Origin: Roseiarcus sp037446355
Lineage (GTDB): Bacteria > Pseudomonadota > Alphaproteobacteria > Rhizobiales > Beijerinckiaceae
Assembly: GCA_037446355.1 (NCBI GenBank)
Contig: JBBIIT010000008.1
Coordinates: forward strand, 1-64,000
DNA length: 64,000 nucleotides
Direction of reading: 5' to 3'
Position numbers and translations under genes: made by a program. Shown here in pieces: positions 43,234 through 51,992 of the stretch. The first letter of the stretch is position 1. Each line of letters opens with the position of its first letter. The notes beneath the pieces are model-generated. The model was not told the DNA's origin. It was given only the letters and a program-made list of their open reading frames with translations, and made no database searches.

Positions 43234-45513
43234 CTATTCCCCGACGGCCTCGGCGACCGCGATCGCCGTCATGTTGACGATCCCGCGCGCCGTCACCGAG
43301 GGCGTCAGGACATGCGCGGGCTTGGCCGGTCCCATCAAGATCGGCCCGACCGGAAGCGCGTTGGCGATGACCCGGGTGAGTTGAAAGGCGGTGTTGCCCG
43401 CATCGAGATTAGGGAAGATCAGGACATTCGCCTCGCCTTCGAGGCGGCAATCCGAGATTACGCGTTGGCGCGCGATCATCGTCAGCGCCGTGTCGGCCTG
43501 CATTTCGCCGTCGACCTCGAGATCGGGCGCGCGCTCGCGCAGCAGAGCGAGCGCCGCGCGCATCTTCAGCGCCGACGGGGTGTTGGCGGAGCCGAAATCC
43601 GAATGCGAGATCAGGGCGATTTTCGGCGTCACGCCGAACCTGCGCACATGCTGGCCGCAGGCGATGGCCATGTCGGCAATCTCCTCGGCGCTTGGATCGT
43701 AACGCACGTGCGTGTCGGCGAGGAAATAGGCGCCGCTCGAAGCGATGACGAGCGAGAGCGCGGCAAAGTCCTTGGCGCCCGGCGCCATCCCGACGATGTC
43801 CTTGATATGCTTGAGGCGCGACTCGAAGCGCCCTTCCAGGCCACATATGAGCGCGTCGACGTCGCCCCGATGCAGCGCCAGCGCGCCGATGACCGAGGGC
43901 GAGGTGCGGACTACCGTGCGCGCGACGTCCGGCGTCACGCCCTTGCGGCCGGCGACCTTGAGATAAGTCGCTACGTAATCGCGGTAGCGCGGATCGCTGC
44001 GTGGATCGATCACTTCGAAATCGACGCCCGGGGTCATCGCCAGGCCATAGCGCTTTATGCGCTCCTGGATGATTTCCGGGCGCCCGATCAGCACCGGCTT
44101 GGCCAGCTTCTCCTCGAGGACGACCTGCGTCGCGCGCAGCACGCGCTCATCTTCTCCCTCGGAATAGATGACGCGCTTCTGCGCGGCGCGCGCCTTGGCG
44201 AACAGCGGCTTCATCATGAAGCCTGAGCGGAAGACGAACCGGCCGAGTTGGTCGACATAGGCGTCGAAGTCGACGATCGGGCGCCGGGCGACGCCGGTCT
44301 CCATCGCCGCGCGAGCGACCGCTGGCGCGATGCGCAGCATCAACCGGGGATCGAACGGGCTTGGAATCAGCGATGCGCGGCCGAATGGCGAGGCTTCGCC
44401 GCCGTAGGCGCGGGCCACCACCTCTGACGGCGTCTCGCGCGCGAGCGCCGCGATCGCGCGCACCGCGGCTTTCTTCATTTCCTCGTTGATCGTGGAGGCG
44501 CCGACATCGAGCGCGCCGCGAAATATGTAGGGAAAGCAGAGAACATTGTTGACCTGGTTGGGATAGTCGGAGCGCCCGGTGCAGATCATCGCGTCGGGGC
44601 GTTCCGCGATGGCGAGTTCCGGCATGATCTCGGGAGTCGGATTGGCGAGCGCCATGATGAGCGGATCGCGCGCCATGCGCCTGAGAAGTTCCGGCTTCAG
44701 GACGCCGGCGGCGGAGAGGCCCAGAAAAATGTCGGCGCCGTCGATGACCTCGGCGAGCGCGCGCGCCGAGGTCTCGCGCGCGTAAACCGACTTCCAGCGG
44801 TCCATCAGCTTTTCGCGACCCTTATAGACGACCCCCTCCAGGTCGCAGACGAAGATGTTTTCGCGTTTGGCGCCGAGCGATACGAGCAGATTGAGCGACG
44901 CTAACGCCGCCGCGCCGGCGCCCGAACAAACGATCCTCACCGAATCGATCGCTTTGCCCGTCAATTCGAGCGCATTGGCGACCGCCGCCGAGACGATGAT
45001 CGCGGTGCCGTGCTGATCGTCGTGGAATACGGGAATGCTCATGCGAGCCTTCGCCTTTTCCTCGACGTCGAAACATTCGGGGCCCTTGATGTCTTCAAGA
45101 TTGATGCCGCCAAAGGTCGGTTCGAGCGCGACGACAATATCGACAAGCTTGTCGACGTTGGTCTCGTTCACCTCGATGTCGAACACGTCGATGCCGGCGA
45201 ACTTCTTGAACAACACCGCCTTGCCTTCCATGACTGGCTTGCTGGCGAGCGGCCCGATCGGGCCGAGTCCGAGCACGGCGGTGCCGTTGGTGAGCACCGC
45301 GACGAGGTTCTGTCGCGCCGTGAGATTGGCCGCCTCCTGCGGATCGGCGGCGATCGCCTCGCAGGCGAAGGCGACGCCCGGCGAATAGGCGAGTGCGAGA
45401 TCGCGTTGATTGCCGAGCGGCTTGGTGGCGGCGATCTCGAGCTTTCCTGGACGCGGCTCGCGATGAAAATGCAGGGCGTCGGCTCTCAGATCCGCCGTGC
45501 TTTGGCTTGACAT
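43234..45513 (-). CDS. maeB: NADP-dependent malic enzyme with C-terminal phosphotransacetylase-like domain
   Basis: 759 residues. The malic enzyme part (1-430) shows AYSPGVAFACEAIAADP, NGTAVLGLGPIGPLASKPVM, EGKAVLFKKFAGIDVFDIEV, FHDDQHGTAIIVSAAVANAL, the nucleotide site CSGAGAAALASLNLL and ANPTPEIMPE. The C-terminal 320 residues resemble phosphate acetyltransferase (YSEGEDERVLRATQVVLEEK, IGALALHRGDVDALICGLEG, NVLIFPNLDAGNTAFQLTRV), which is regulatory in MaeB. The enzyme decarboxylates malate to pyruvate, giving NADPH. With ppdK further on, the window holds two steps between malate and PEP. Confidence 0.95.
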   Translation of the reverse strand: MSSQSTADLRADALHFHREPRPGKLEIAATKPLGNQRDLALAYSPGVAFACEAIAADPQEAANLTARQNLVAVLTNGTAVLGLGPIGPLASKPVMEGKAVLFKKFAGIDVFDIEVNETNVDKLVDIVVALEPTFGGINLEDIKGPECFDVEEKAKARMSIPVFHDDQHGTAIIVSAAVANALELTGKAIDSVRIVCSGAGAAALASLNLLVSLGAKRENIFVCDLEGVVYKGREKLMDRWKSVYARETSARALAEVIDGADIFLGLSAAGVLKPELLRRMARDPLIMALANPTPEIMPELAIAERPDAMICTGRSDYPNQVNNVLCFPYIFRGALDVGASTINEEMKKAAVRAIAALARETPSEVVARAYGGEASPFGRASLIPSPFDPRLMLRIAPAVARAAMETGVARRPIVDFDAYVDQLGRFVFRSGFMMKPLFAKARAAQKRVIYSEGEDERVLRATQVVLEEKLAKPVLIGRPEIIQERIKRYGLAMTPGVDFEVIDPRSDPRYRDYVATYLKVAGRKGVTPDVARTVVRTSPSVIGALALHRGDVDALICGLEGRFESRLKHIKDIVGMAPGAKDFAALSLVIASSGAYFLADTHVRYDPSAEEIADMAIACGQHVRRFGVTPKIALISHSDFGSANTPSALKMRAALALLRERAPDLEVDGEMQADTALTMIARQRVISDCRLEGEANVLIFPNLDAGNTAFQLTRVIANALPVGPILMGPAKPAHVLTPSVTARGIVNMTAIAVAEAVGE

Positions 45514-45756
45514 GCGATGTCCCCCTTGCTCCCGAGTCGCGACTGTTGCCGCACGCGCGGCGACGGAGCAAGGGCGAATTTCCCGATCGGCGCATTAGGC
45601 GCTTGCGCGATTTTCGCGTCTTGGGCCGCCGAGGTTGTGCTTTGTCGGCGAACCGGAGAATATATTCAAAGCCGATAAAAAATTGTCGAAGGTCAAGTCG
45701 GCCATGGGGAAACGTCTGGCATAAGGCGAGCGGCGCGGGGCCGCGGGGGAGGGTGA

Positions 45757-47004
45757 ATGGCTGGGGTTATCGTTGTCGGGAGCAGTGGGTTTATCGGCGG
45801 CCATGTTTTTGCCGCGCTATTGAAAGCGGGGATCGGGGCGACCGCGACGGATCGCGCCGAGTTCGATCTGTCCCGCCAGGGGCCGGACGCGCTTGCGAAG
45901 AAACTCGCCGGCGCCGAAGTGGTGGTCAATTGCGTCGGCCTCGCGCGCGACGCCCGTGTTGACAATCTCGAGTCTGTCAACGTCGAGGGCGCGCGCCGCC
46001 TCGCCGAAGCCTGCAAGCTCGCGGGCGTGAAGCGTCTCATCCATATCTCGACCTTGGGCGCCGACGTTGCCGACGCTTCGCGTTTTCAGCGCGCCAAGGG
46101 CGAGGGCGAGGCCGCCCTTGCCGCGATCCAGGGCCTCGAAATCGTCATCGTGCGCCCCTCGCTCGTGATCGGGCCCGGAGGCGCGAGCGGCGATTTCTTC
46201 AGTGCGCTCGCGGCGCTTCCGTTCCCGCCGCGCTTGGCATCGGGCGCTTGGCGGGTGCAGCCGTTGCATATCGACGAACTCGCCGAACTCGTCGCGCGGC
46301 TCACAACGACCGTCAACCCGCCCAAGATCATCGACGCCGTCGGCCCCGCCGCGATGACGACCGACGACCTCACGCGAACCCTGCGCAACTGGTTGGGGCT
46401 GGAGGCCAGGCCCTTCGTCGGCCTCTCCAAGGGCGCGCTGGGCCTGCTCGCGTGGCTGAACGAGGTCTTCGAGATCGGTCCGGGCGACCGGGAGTTCGTT
46501 TCGCTGCTCGAGCGCGGCAATGTCGCCGACCCCGCGGGAGTCACTGCGGCTCTCGGTCGTCCGCCGACGGATCTGGCCCATAGCCTCGCGCTTACGCCCT
46601 CGACGCTCGCCGATTTCTGGCGCGCGCGGCTCTATTTCCTGCAACCGCTGCTGCGGCTCTCGCTCGCCGCGCTCTGGTTTGGCACGGGCTTCGTTTCCTT
46701 CGGCCTGTTTCCGCCATCCGAATTCTACGTGATGCTTGGCGAACTCGGTTTGAGTGGGCCCGCCGCGGAAGTCGCGCTGTTCAGCGTCGCGGGCGCGAAT
46801 GTCGTGCTCGGCATATTGCTGATGGTCAAATGGCGCACTTCCTTGGTCGCCAAGGCGATGTTGGCGCTGGTGGTGTTGTTTTCCTGCGCCGCGCTGCTGC
46901 TGCCGCACGAATATTGGCTGACGCCGTTCGCGCCGATCCTGAAGAACCTGCCCATCGGCGTCGCGCTGTTGGCGCTGATCGGGATGGAGCGCGCTAAACG
47001 CTGA
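45757..47004 (+). CDS. NAD(P)-binding (extended SDR) protein fused to DoxX-like membrane domain
   Basis: 415 residues. Residues 1-220 form a Rossmann domain: VIVVGSSGFIGGHVFAALLK with GxxGxxG, NCVGLARDARVDNLESVNVE, IHISTLGADVADASRFQRAK and PSLVIGPGGASGDFFSALAA, like atypical SDRs (NDUFA9-like). Residues 300-415 contain four hydrophobic segments (LLRLSLAALWFGTGFVSFGL, VALFSVAGANVVLGILLMV, AMLALVVLFSCAALLLPHEY, LPIGVALLALIGM) with the DoxX-like layout. The active-site Tyr-xxx-Lys is not obvious. The function is probably a membrane-bound oxidoreductase or assembly factor; this is inference. Confidence 0.78.
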   Translation: MAGVIVVGSSGFIGGHVFAALLKAGIGATATDRAEFDLSRQGPDALAKKLAGAEVVVNCVGLARDARVDNLESVNVEGARRLAEACKLAGVKRLIHISTLGADVADASRFQRAKGEGEAALAAIQGLEIVIVRPSLVIGPGGASGDFFSALAALPFPPRLASGAWRVQPLHIDELAELVARLTTTVNPPKIIDAVGPAAMTTDDLTRTLRNWLGLEARPFVGLSKGALGLLAWLNEVFEIGPGDREFVSLLERGNVADPAGVTAALGRPPTDLAHSLALTPSTLADFWRARLYFLQPLLRLSLAALWFGTGFVSFGLFPPSEFYVMLGELGLSGPAAEVALFSVAGANVVLGILLMVKWRTSLVAKAMLALVVLFSCAALLLPHEYWLTPFAPILKNLPIGVALLALIGMERAKR

Positions 47005-47046
47005 AGGAAGTTTGCGGCGCGGCTTCGGCTCGGCTAAATCGAGGCG

Positions 47047-47583
47047 ATGCGCGCCGCCGATCTCGATCTCCTGTTCGTGCCCGACCTCGGGTCTTTGGCG
47101 GACGATCATTGGCAGAACCGCTGGCGCGAGCGGCTTTCGACCGCTCGCTCGGTCGGCTCGATGCGCGACCACGATCTCGAGGCGTCGATCGCGGCGATCG
47201 TCGACGGGGCGAATCGAGCGACGCGGCCGATCTTTTTCGTCGCTCATTCCGTAGGGGCGCTCGCGGTCGCGCACGCCGCGCCGCAAATGGCGGGCCTCGA
47301 TGTGCGCGGCGCGCTGCTCGCGGCGCCGCCGAGTGACGAAAGCCTGGCCACGCTGATCGGTTATTCGCGCCCGAGCCCGCGCGCGCCGCTGCGCTGGCCG
47401 AGTCTGCTCATCGCCAGCCGCACCGACCCGTGGGCGACGATCGAGCAGTCGCGCGCGCTCGCCCAATCCTGGGGGGCCGAATTCGTCGACGCGGGCGAAT
47501 CCGGTCGCCTCGACGCGAACAGCGGCCACGGCCCCTGGCCGGACGGATTGTTGAAGCTGGCGGGTTTGCTTAAGCGGCTCTAG
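47047..47583 (+). CDS. RBBP9/YdeN-type serine hydrolase
   Basis: 178 residues. LDLLFVPDLGSLADDHWQNR is the typical opening. The nucleophile elbow is AHSVGAL (near residue 69), the acid is in SRTDPWATIEQSRALAQSW, and the histidine is in NSGHGPWPDG. This matches the small alpha/beta hydrolases of family PF06821, whose substrates are mostly unknown. It follows the SDR-DoxX gene after 42 bases and may be cotranscribed with it. Confidence 0.82.
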   Translation: MRAADLDLLFVPDLGSLADDHWQNRWRERLSTARSVGSMRDHDLEASIAAIVDGANRATRPIFFVAHSVGALAVAHAAPQMAGLDVRGALLAAPPSDESLATLIGYSRPSPRAPLRWPSLLIASRTDPWATIEQSRALAQSWGAEFVDAGESGRLDANSGHGPWPDGLLKLAGLLKRL

Positions 47584-47844
47584 CCCGCCGTGCGGGACGA
47601 CGCCGGTGCGAGGCGGTTCACCGCGCGCAAACCGGCCTCTGTTCGGGTTCCCATCGCGCGCCGAACTCCTCGGAAGCGCATTTGCGTGTTGCTAGCGGCG
47701 ACCGGAGGGATCACTGTCGGCGCCGCCGGGGATTTCATCCGGAAAATTGACGCTTGGACGCTTTTGCGACAGTTCGACGTCGCCGAGTTGTCGAGTCGCG
47801 AATCCAGGCGTCGTCGGGACGAAAACGCCACGAGGGAGGATTCG

Positions 47845-48369
47845 ATGCAACGCGAACTGATGGCCGCGCTTGTCGGCGCCGCCGCATTGGGCCTGTCCGC
47901 CGCCACTGCGGCGGACTCTCAGGTCGAACGTGGGAAATATCTGGTCTCGACTATCGGCTGCGGCGACTGCCACACCGCGGGGACATTCCTAGGCAAGCCG
48001 GACATGGCGCACCCTCTGGCGGGTTCGGATGTCGGCTTCACGATTCCGGGCATGGGCGCTTTTTTCGGCCCCAACCTGACGCCCGACAAAAAGACCGGTC
48101 TGGGCGACTGGACCGAAGACCAGATCGTCGCCGCCGTGACAACGGGTGTTCGCCCGGACGGGCGCAAGCTCGCGCCGATCATGCCCTACATGAATTTTGC
48201 GAACATGACCGCCGGCGACGCCAAGGCTGTCGCCGCCTATTTGAAGAGCCTGCCGCCGATCGAGCGCGCGGTGGGCGGACCCTACGGACCTGAGGATACT
48301 CCCAAAGGCCTGGTGTTCGTCATTGTTCCGGGCGACGTCTACGCCAAGCTGCCGAAACCCAAACCTTGA
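47845..48369 (+). CDS. Secreted c-type cytochrome
   Basis: 174 residues. ATG 47845 is preceded by GAGGGAGGA. The leader MQRELMAALVGAAALGLSAA ending in TAAD is a Sec signal. One heme site, CGDCH, has Cys39, Cys42 and His43; Met in APIMPYMNFANM is a candidate sixth ligand. The arrangement GPNLTPDKKTGLGDWTEDQI and AVTTGVRPDGRKLAPIMPYM is typical of cytochromes paired with alcohol or aldehyde dehydrogenases. No dehydrogenase is adjacent; the molybdenum hydroxylase lies about 4 kb away. The 261 bases before it hold nothing I recognise. Confidence 0.9.
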   Translation: MQRELMAALVGAAALGLSAATAADSQVERGKYLVSTIGCGDCHTAGTFLGKPDMAHPLAGSDVGFTIPGMGAFFGPNLTPDKKTGLGDWTEDQIVAAVTTGVRPDGRKLAPIMPYMNFANMTAGDAKAVAAYLKSLPPIERAVGGPYGPEDTPKGLVFVIVPGDVYAKLPKPKP

Positions 48370-48397
48370 GGCGTCGAGAGCGCCGCGCGCCCGCGGA

Positions 48398-49153
48398 TCA
48401 CTTCGGGTTCAAGAACGCTTCCCATTGCGCGCGCGTGCCATAGAACGCATTGCGGTCGACATGGCCTTCGATGCCCGGCACATGGCCATCGGCCTGGTAT
48501 TGCCAGAATCGCCAGTCGCGCGAGCCATAGCGCACGGAGGGATGATGTTTGGTTGAGCGCACCCACATCGGATAATCCTCGAACGCGCCGTCGGAGAGGA
48601 TGGCTTCGTAGAAATCGACCGAGGTGTAGATGACCGGGCGCTTGCCGTAATGACGCTCCATTTCCTGTAGCATCACCCTCATGTCGGCGATAGCGGAGTC
48701 GCGATCGAGTTGACGATGGCAGGTTCGCGATGTCGGCGTCGCCTCGACGTCGAGCACGGGCGGCAGCGCGCCGTCCTCTACGGGGGCTTGCTGTTCGAAC
48801 CAGTTGACCTCCTCCATCGGCGGGCGGCACCAATAGACGAAGTGATAGGCGCCGTGCGGAATGCCCGCCTGCTTGGCGCCCTCCCAGTTGGCCTGGAAGC
48901 GCTCGTCGGCATGGTCGCCGCCCTCGCTGGCCTTGATCCAGACGAACTTGACGCCGCTGGAGGCGACGGCGCTCCAGTCGATCGTGCCCTGGTATTTGGA
49001 GACGTCGATGCCATGGATGGGATAATCGCGCGGCTTGGGCAGATCGGCGTCGAAGTCGAACGGCCCGCCGCCCCCGCCCCCGCAGGCGGTTGTCAGCGCG
49101 GCCAGCGCCGCTATCGCGGCGGCGCGCGGCAAAAGGCGGAAATCGACCGTCAT
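48398..49153 (-). CDS. GH25 family lysozyme-like lipoprotein
   Basis: 251 residues. The signal AAAIAALAALTTACGGGGGG has a lipobox ending at Cys24. The GH25 domain follows: IHGIDVSKYQGTIDW, VKFVWIKASEGGDHADERFQ, GAYHFVYWC, PVLDVEAT with the catalytic acidic pair, VIYTSVDFYEAIL, MWVRSTKH and WRFWQYQADGHVPGIEGHVD. It should cleave muramic-acid bonds in peptidoglycan in the periplasm. It is divergent from the polysaccharide deacetylase with 134 bases between, which suggests linked cell-wall roles. Confidence 0.9.
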   Translation of the reverse strand: MTVDFRLLPRAAAIAALAALTTACGGGGGGPFDFDADLPKPRDYPIHGIDVSKYQGTIDWSAVASSGVKFVWIKASEGGDHADERFQANWEGAKQAGIPHGAYHFVYWCRPPMEEVNWFEQQAPVEDGALPPVLDVEATPTSRTCHRQLDRDSAIADMRVMLQEMERHYGKRPVIYTSVDFYEAILSDGAFEDYPMWVRSTKHHPSVRYGSRDWRFWQYQADGHVPGIEGHVDRNAFYGTRAQWEAFLNPK

Positions 49154-49287
49154 GTTTTCACATATCGCCTAGAGATTTGGCGCAAACTAGGCGGATCGGG
49201 GTAACGATCCGTTAACAGGGCGACGCTTGACCTCGGCGCCGTCGCGGGCGACGAAAGCGCCGCGAAACGTGAGAAAGTGATCCGCTG

Positions 49288-50211
49288 ATGCGATTGGCCG
49301 CCGTCCTGCTGACTTCGGCCCTCGGCCTTGGCGGCGCCAGCGGCGCCGAATGCGGGCCCGACAGGCTCGGCGTCTCGCGCGTGGTCAGCGTCGGCACGCA
49401 AGGCGGCCTGAAAGTCGGCCTCAAGACCTACGACAAGACAATTCCGCTCGCCGATCACGAGGTGATCCTGACCTTCGACGACGGCCCCGACGCGCAAACG
49501 ACGCCGCAGGTCTTGAAGGCGCTCGCCGACGAATGCGTGCGCGCGACTTTTTTCGTCATTGGCCGCAAGGTCGACGATCTGCCGGTCCTGGCGCGGCGCG
49601 AGGTCGCGGAAGGGCACACCGTCGCCTATCACACCTACAGCCATCCGCAGCCGACCCTGCGTTATATGGGCGACGCGGCGGCTCGCGCCGATATTCTCAA
49701 AGGCGCGATCGCGGTCGAGCGCGACGCCTATGGCGTCGATTTTTCGGCCGGCGAGCCCAAAGACCTCGCCCAGCTTCCCATGCACGCGCCGTTCTTTCGC
49801 TTTCCCGGCTTCGCCGACACTTCGGACCTGCGCGCCTGGTTCGCCGCCAATCGCGTCGGGATTTTCAGCGTCGATCTGTGGGCGTCCGACTGGGTCAAGA
49901 TGACGCCGGACGAAGAACTCAAACTGATCCTCGGCCGGCTGGAGAAGCCGAAGCGCGGCATGTTGCTGTTCCATGACAATCGCCAGTGGACCGCCGACAT
50001 GATGGCGCCGTTCCTGCGCGAACTCAAAAAGCGCGGCTACCGCGTCGTCCATATGGTCCCGGGGCCGGGCGCCGGACCGACGGTCGACGCGCCGCCCGGC
50101 TGGGTCTCGGAAACCGAACGCACCGTCGGAGCGATCAAGCCGCGCCTCGACGGCGCCGCGCCCCGGGGCGCCGCGACGCCGATCCCGGTCTTGCCGGCGC
50201 CGAGCGAATAG
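49288..50211 (+). CDS. Secreted polysaccharide deacetylase (NodB homology)
   Basis: 307 residues. The signal peptide MRLAAVLLTSALGLGGASGA ends near residue 20. NodB motifs: TFDDGPD at 62-68 (catalytic base and first metal ligand), YHTYSHP (two metal-binding histidines), FFRFPGFADT and LLFHDNRQW. It removes acetyl groups from peptidoglycan or another N-acetylated glycan in the periplasm. It ends in a proline/alanine-rich tail. The minus-strand terminator of tRNA-Leu follows directly. Confidence 0.88.
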   Translation: MRLAAVLLTSALGLGGASGAECGPDRLGVSRVVSVGTQGGLKVGLKTYDKTIPLADHEVILTFDDGPDAQTTPQVLKALADECVRATFFVIGRKVDDLPVLARREVAEGHTVAYHTYSHPQPTLRYMGDAAARADILKGAIAVERDAYGVDFSAGEPKDLAQLPMHAPFFRFPGFADTSDLRAWFAANRVGIFSVDLWASDWVKMTPDEELKLILGRLEKPKRGMLLFHDNRQWTADMMAPFLRELKKRGYRVVHMVPGPGAGPTVDAPPGWVSETERTVGAIKPRLDGAAPRGAATPIPVLPAPSE

Positions 50212-50226
50212 GGCTGAAAAACCAAA

Positions 50227-50252
50227 ACGGCGACCCCTTTTGGGGTCGCCGT
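50227..50252 (-). terminator. Intrinsic terminator after tRNA-Leu
   Basis: ACGGCGACCCC and GGGGTCGCCGT form a perfect eleven-base stem with a four-base loop. On the minus strand it is followed by TTTTGGTTTTT, ten bases after the tRNA 3' end. It may also slow plus-strand transcripts from the deacetylase gene. Confidence 0.75.
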
Positions 50253-50261
50253 GGAATCTCA

Positions 50262-50348
50262 TGGTGCGGTCAAGAGGACTCGAACCTCCACCCCGGTTAA
50301 AGGACTAGCACCTCAAGCTAGCGCGTCTACCAATTCCGCCATGACCGC
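50262..50348 (-). tRNA. tRNA-Leu (GAG)
   Basis: On the minus strand the acceptor stem GCGGTCA (50348-50342) pairs with TGACCGC, followed by ACCA, so the CCA end is encoded. The anticodon loop TTGAGGT sits between CTAGC and GCTAG, giving anticodon GAG for CUC/CUU. The long variable arm (TCCTTTAACCGGG region) and GGTTCGAGTCC T-loop are as expected of a class II leucine tRNA. Length 87 with CCA. Confidence 0.96.
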
Positions 50349-50616
50349 AGAGCCTCGACCCATCCGGATCGAAGCGGAGGCGTCGTCTAACAAATCGGTC
50401 CGGCGATGACAAGCGCGGCATTCGGGCCAGACGCGAGAAAAGCGGGCCGCGCGGGAAAGTTGCGTCGCCTGCGCGAACCTGCTACCTCCCGCCTCCTTCA
50501 CCCGTGGAAGAACGCCCGGACAGCCAGCCGGGAGCCCGTTCGCACCACGAAACTGCAACCTGGCGCATCCGTTTCGAGTTCGCTCGAAGCGGCCGCGTCG
50601 TTTTTGGAGCAGCCAG

Positions 50617-51063
50617 ATGGCAAAGAAAATTGCCGGCTACATCAAGCTACAAGTGCCGGCGGGCGCGGCCAATCCGTCGCCGCCGATCGGTCCCGCGCTC
50701 GGTCAGCGCGGTCTCAACATCATGGAATTCTGCAAGGCCTTCAACGCGCGCACCGCGCAGATGGAGAAGGGCTCGCCGATTCCGGTCGTCATCACCGCCT
50801 ACCAGGATCGTTCCTTCACTTTCGAAATGCGCCAGCCGCCGGTCACCTTCTGGTTGAAGAAGGCCGCCGGTCTGAAGATCGGCAAGAAGCCGGCTTCGGG
50901 CGCCAAGACGCCGGGCCGCGGCTTCGTCGGCAAGGTGACGCGCGCTCAGGTCAAGGAAATCGCCGAGAAGAAGATCGTCGACCTCAACTGCGACACGGTC
51001 GAATCGGCGATGAAAATGATCGAAGGCTCCGCCCGTTCGATGGGCCTCGAGGTGGTGGGGTAA
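50617..51063 (+). CDS. rplK: 50S ribosomal protein L11
   Basis: 148 residues from MAKKIAGYIKLQVPAGAANP. Conserved PSPPIGPALGQRGLNIMEFC, FNARTAQMEKGSPIPVVITA, FTFEMRQPPVTFWLKKAAG and KTPGRGFVGKVTRAQVKEIA. It binds the GTPase centre of 23S rRNA. GGAGCAG lies before the ATG. Usually secE and nusG come before rplK, but here a tRNA-Leu and a 268-base stretch without recognised genes do. rplA follows after three bases. Confidence 0.97.
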   Translation: MAKKIAGYIKLQVPAGAANPSPPIGPALGQRGLNIMEFCKAFNARTAQMEKGSPIPVVITAYQDRSFTFEMRQPPVTFWLKKAAGLKIGKKPASGAKTPGRGFVGKVTRAQVKEIAEKKIVDLNCDTVESAMKMIEGSARSMGLEVVG

Positions 51064-51066
51064 GCC

Positions 51067-51780
51067 ATGAGCAACGCTGGAAAGAGAATCCGCAAGGCGC
51101 GCGAAGGCGTCGTCCGCACCAAACTCTACGCGCTCGATGAAGCCGTGAAGCTCGTCAAGTCCAACGCCGTCGCCAAGTTCGACGAGACCGTCGAACTCGC
51201 GATCAACCTCGGCGTCGATCCCAAGCACGCCGACCAGATGGTGCGCGGCGTCGTCAACCTGCCCAACGGCACTGGCCGCGTTCTGCGCGTCGCCGTGTTC
51301 GCGCGCGGCGCGAAAGCCGACGAAGCGCGCGCGGCCGGCGCCGATGTCGTCGGCGCCGAGGATCTCGTCACGACGGTCCAGGGCGGCACGATCGACTTCG
51401 ATCGCTGCATCGCCACGCCGGACATGATGCCTCTGGTCGGACGCCTCGGTAAGGTGCTCGGCCCGCGCGGCCTGATGCCGAACCCGAAAGTCGGCACCGT
51501 GACGATGGACGTCAAGGCCGCGGTCGCGGCGTCCAAGGGCGGCGCCGTCGAGTTCCGCGTCGAGAAGGCTGGAATTGTGCAGGGCTCGGTCGGCAAGGCC
51601 TCGTTCGGCGAACAGCAGCTCGCCGAGAACATCAAGGCCTTTGTCGATGCGGTCGCCAAGGCCAAGCCGACGGGCTCGAAGGGCACGTATCTTCAGCGCG
51701 CGGCGATCTCCTCGACGATGGGCCCGGGCGTCAAACTCGACATCGCCTCACTGGCGACGCAGGCGCAAGTCGGAACGTAA
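51067..51780 (+). CDS. rplA: 50S ribosomal protein L1
   Basis: 237 residues. Visible are AVKLVKSNAVAKFDETVELA, INLGVDPKHADQMVRGVVNL, PNGTGRVLRVAVFA, ATPDMMPLVGRLGKVLGPRG and LMPNPKVGTVTMDVKAAVAA. L1 forms the stalk at the E site and usually represses its own operon by binding the mRNA leader. It is directly followed by a strong terminator, so rplJ-rplL are not in the same transcript. Confidence 0.97.
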   Translation: MSNAGKRIRKAREGVVRTKLYALDEAVKLVKSNAVAKFDETVELAINLGVDPKHADQMVRGVVNLPNGTGRVLRVAVFARGAKADEARAAGADVVGAEDLVTTVQGGTIDFDRCIATPDMMPLVGRLGKVLGPRGLMPNPKVGTVTMDVKAAVAASKGGAVEFRVEKAGIVQGSVGKASFGEQQLAENIKAFVDAVAKAKPTGSKGTYLQRAAISSTMGPGVKLDIASLATQAQVGT

Positions 51781-51807
51781 TTGAAAAGGGCGAAAGCCCT
51801 GACGATG

Positions 51808-51840
51808 AAGGCGCCCGGCGAAAGCCCGGCGCCTTTTTTT
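51808..51840 (+). terminator. Strong intrinsic terminator after rplA
   Basis: AAGGCGCC-C-GGC and GCC-C-GGCGCCTT pair over twelve positions with one mismatch around a GAAA loop, followed by seven T. It lies 28 bases after the rplA stop. A smaller GAAA-loop hairpin at 51787-51800 precedes it. Confidence 0.85.
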
Positions 51841-51909
51841 GTCGTGTATCCTCGACGCCGGGAGTGACGCGCCCTGAATGACGGCGTCTTGCAACGCAGC
51901 GTCATCCGC

Positions 51910-51946
51910 AAAAAAAGCCCGCGAGGCGGGGTCGCCACGCGGGCTT
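51910..51946 (-). terminator. Intrinsic terminator after the molybdenum hydroxylase operon
   Basis: On the minus strand AAGCCCGCG and CGCGGGCTT form a nine-base stem followed by TTTTTTT. It lies about 47 bases after the stop of the large subunit gene and ends the divergent-facing operon opposite the rplA terminator. Confidence 0.8.
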
Positions 51947-51992
51947 GAGGGTGGGCCGCCCCGTGAGGGGCGCCCAGGAGCCGCGAGCCGGT

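Noticed and set aside
45595..45804. Possible 69-residue minus-strand protein between maeB and the SDR gene
   Set aside because: Low-complexity start, overlaps the SDR start region, no ribosome site of note and no recognisable family.
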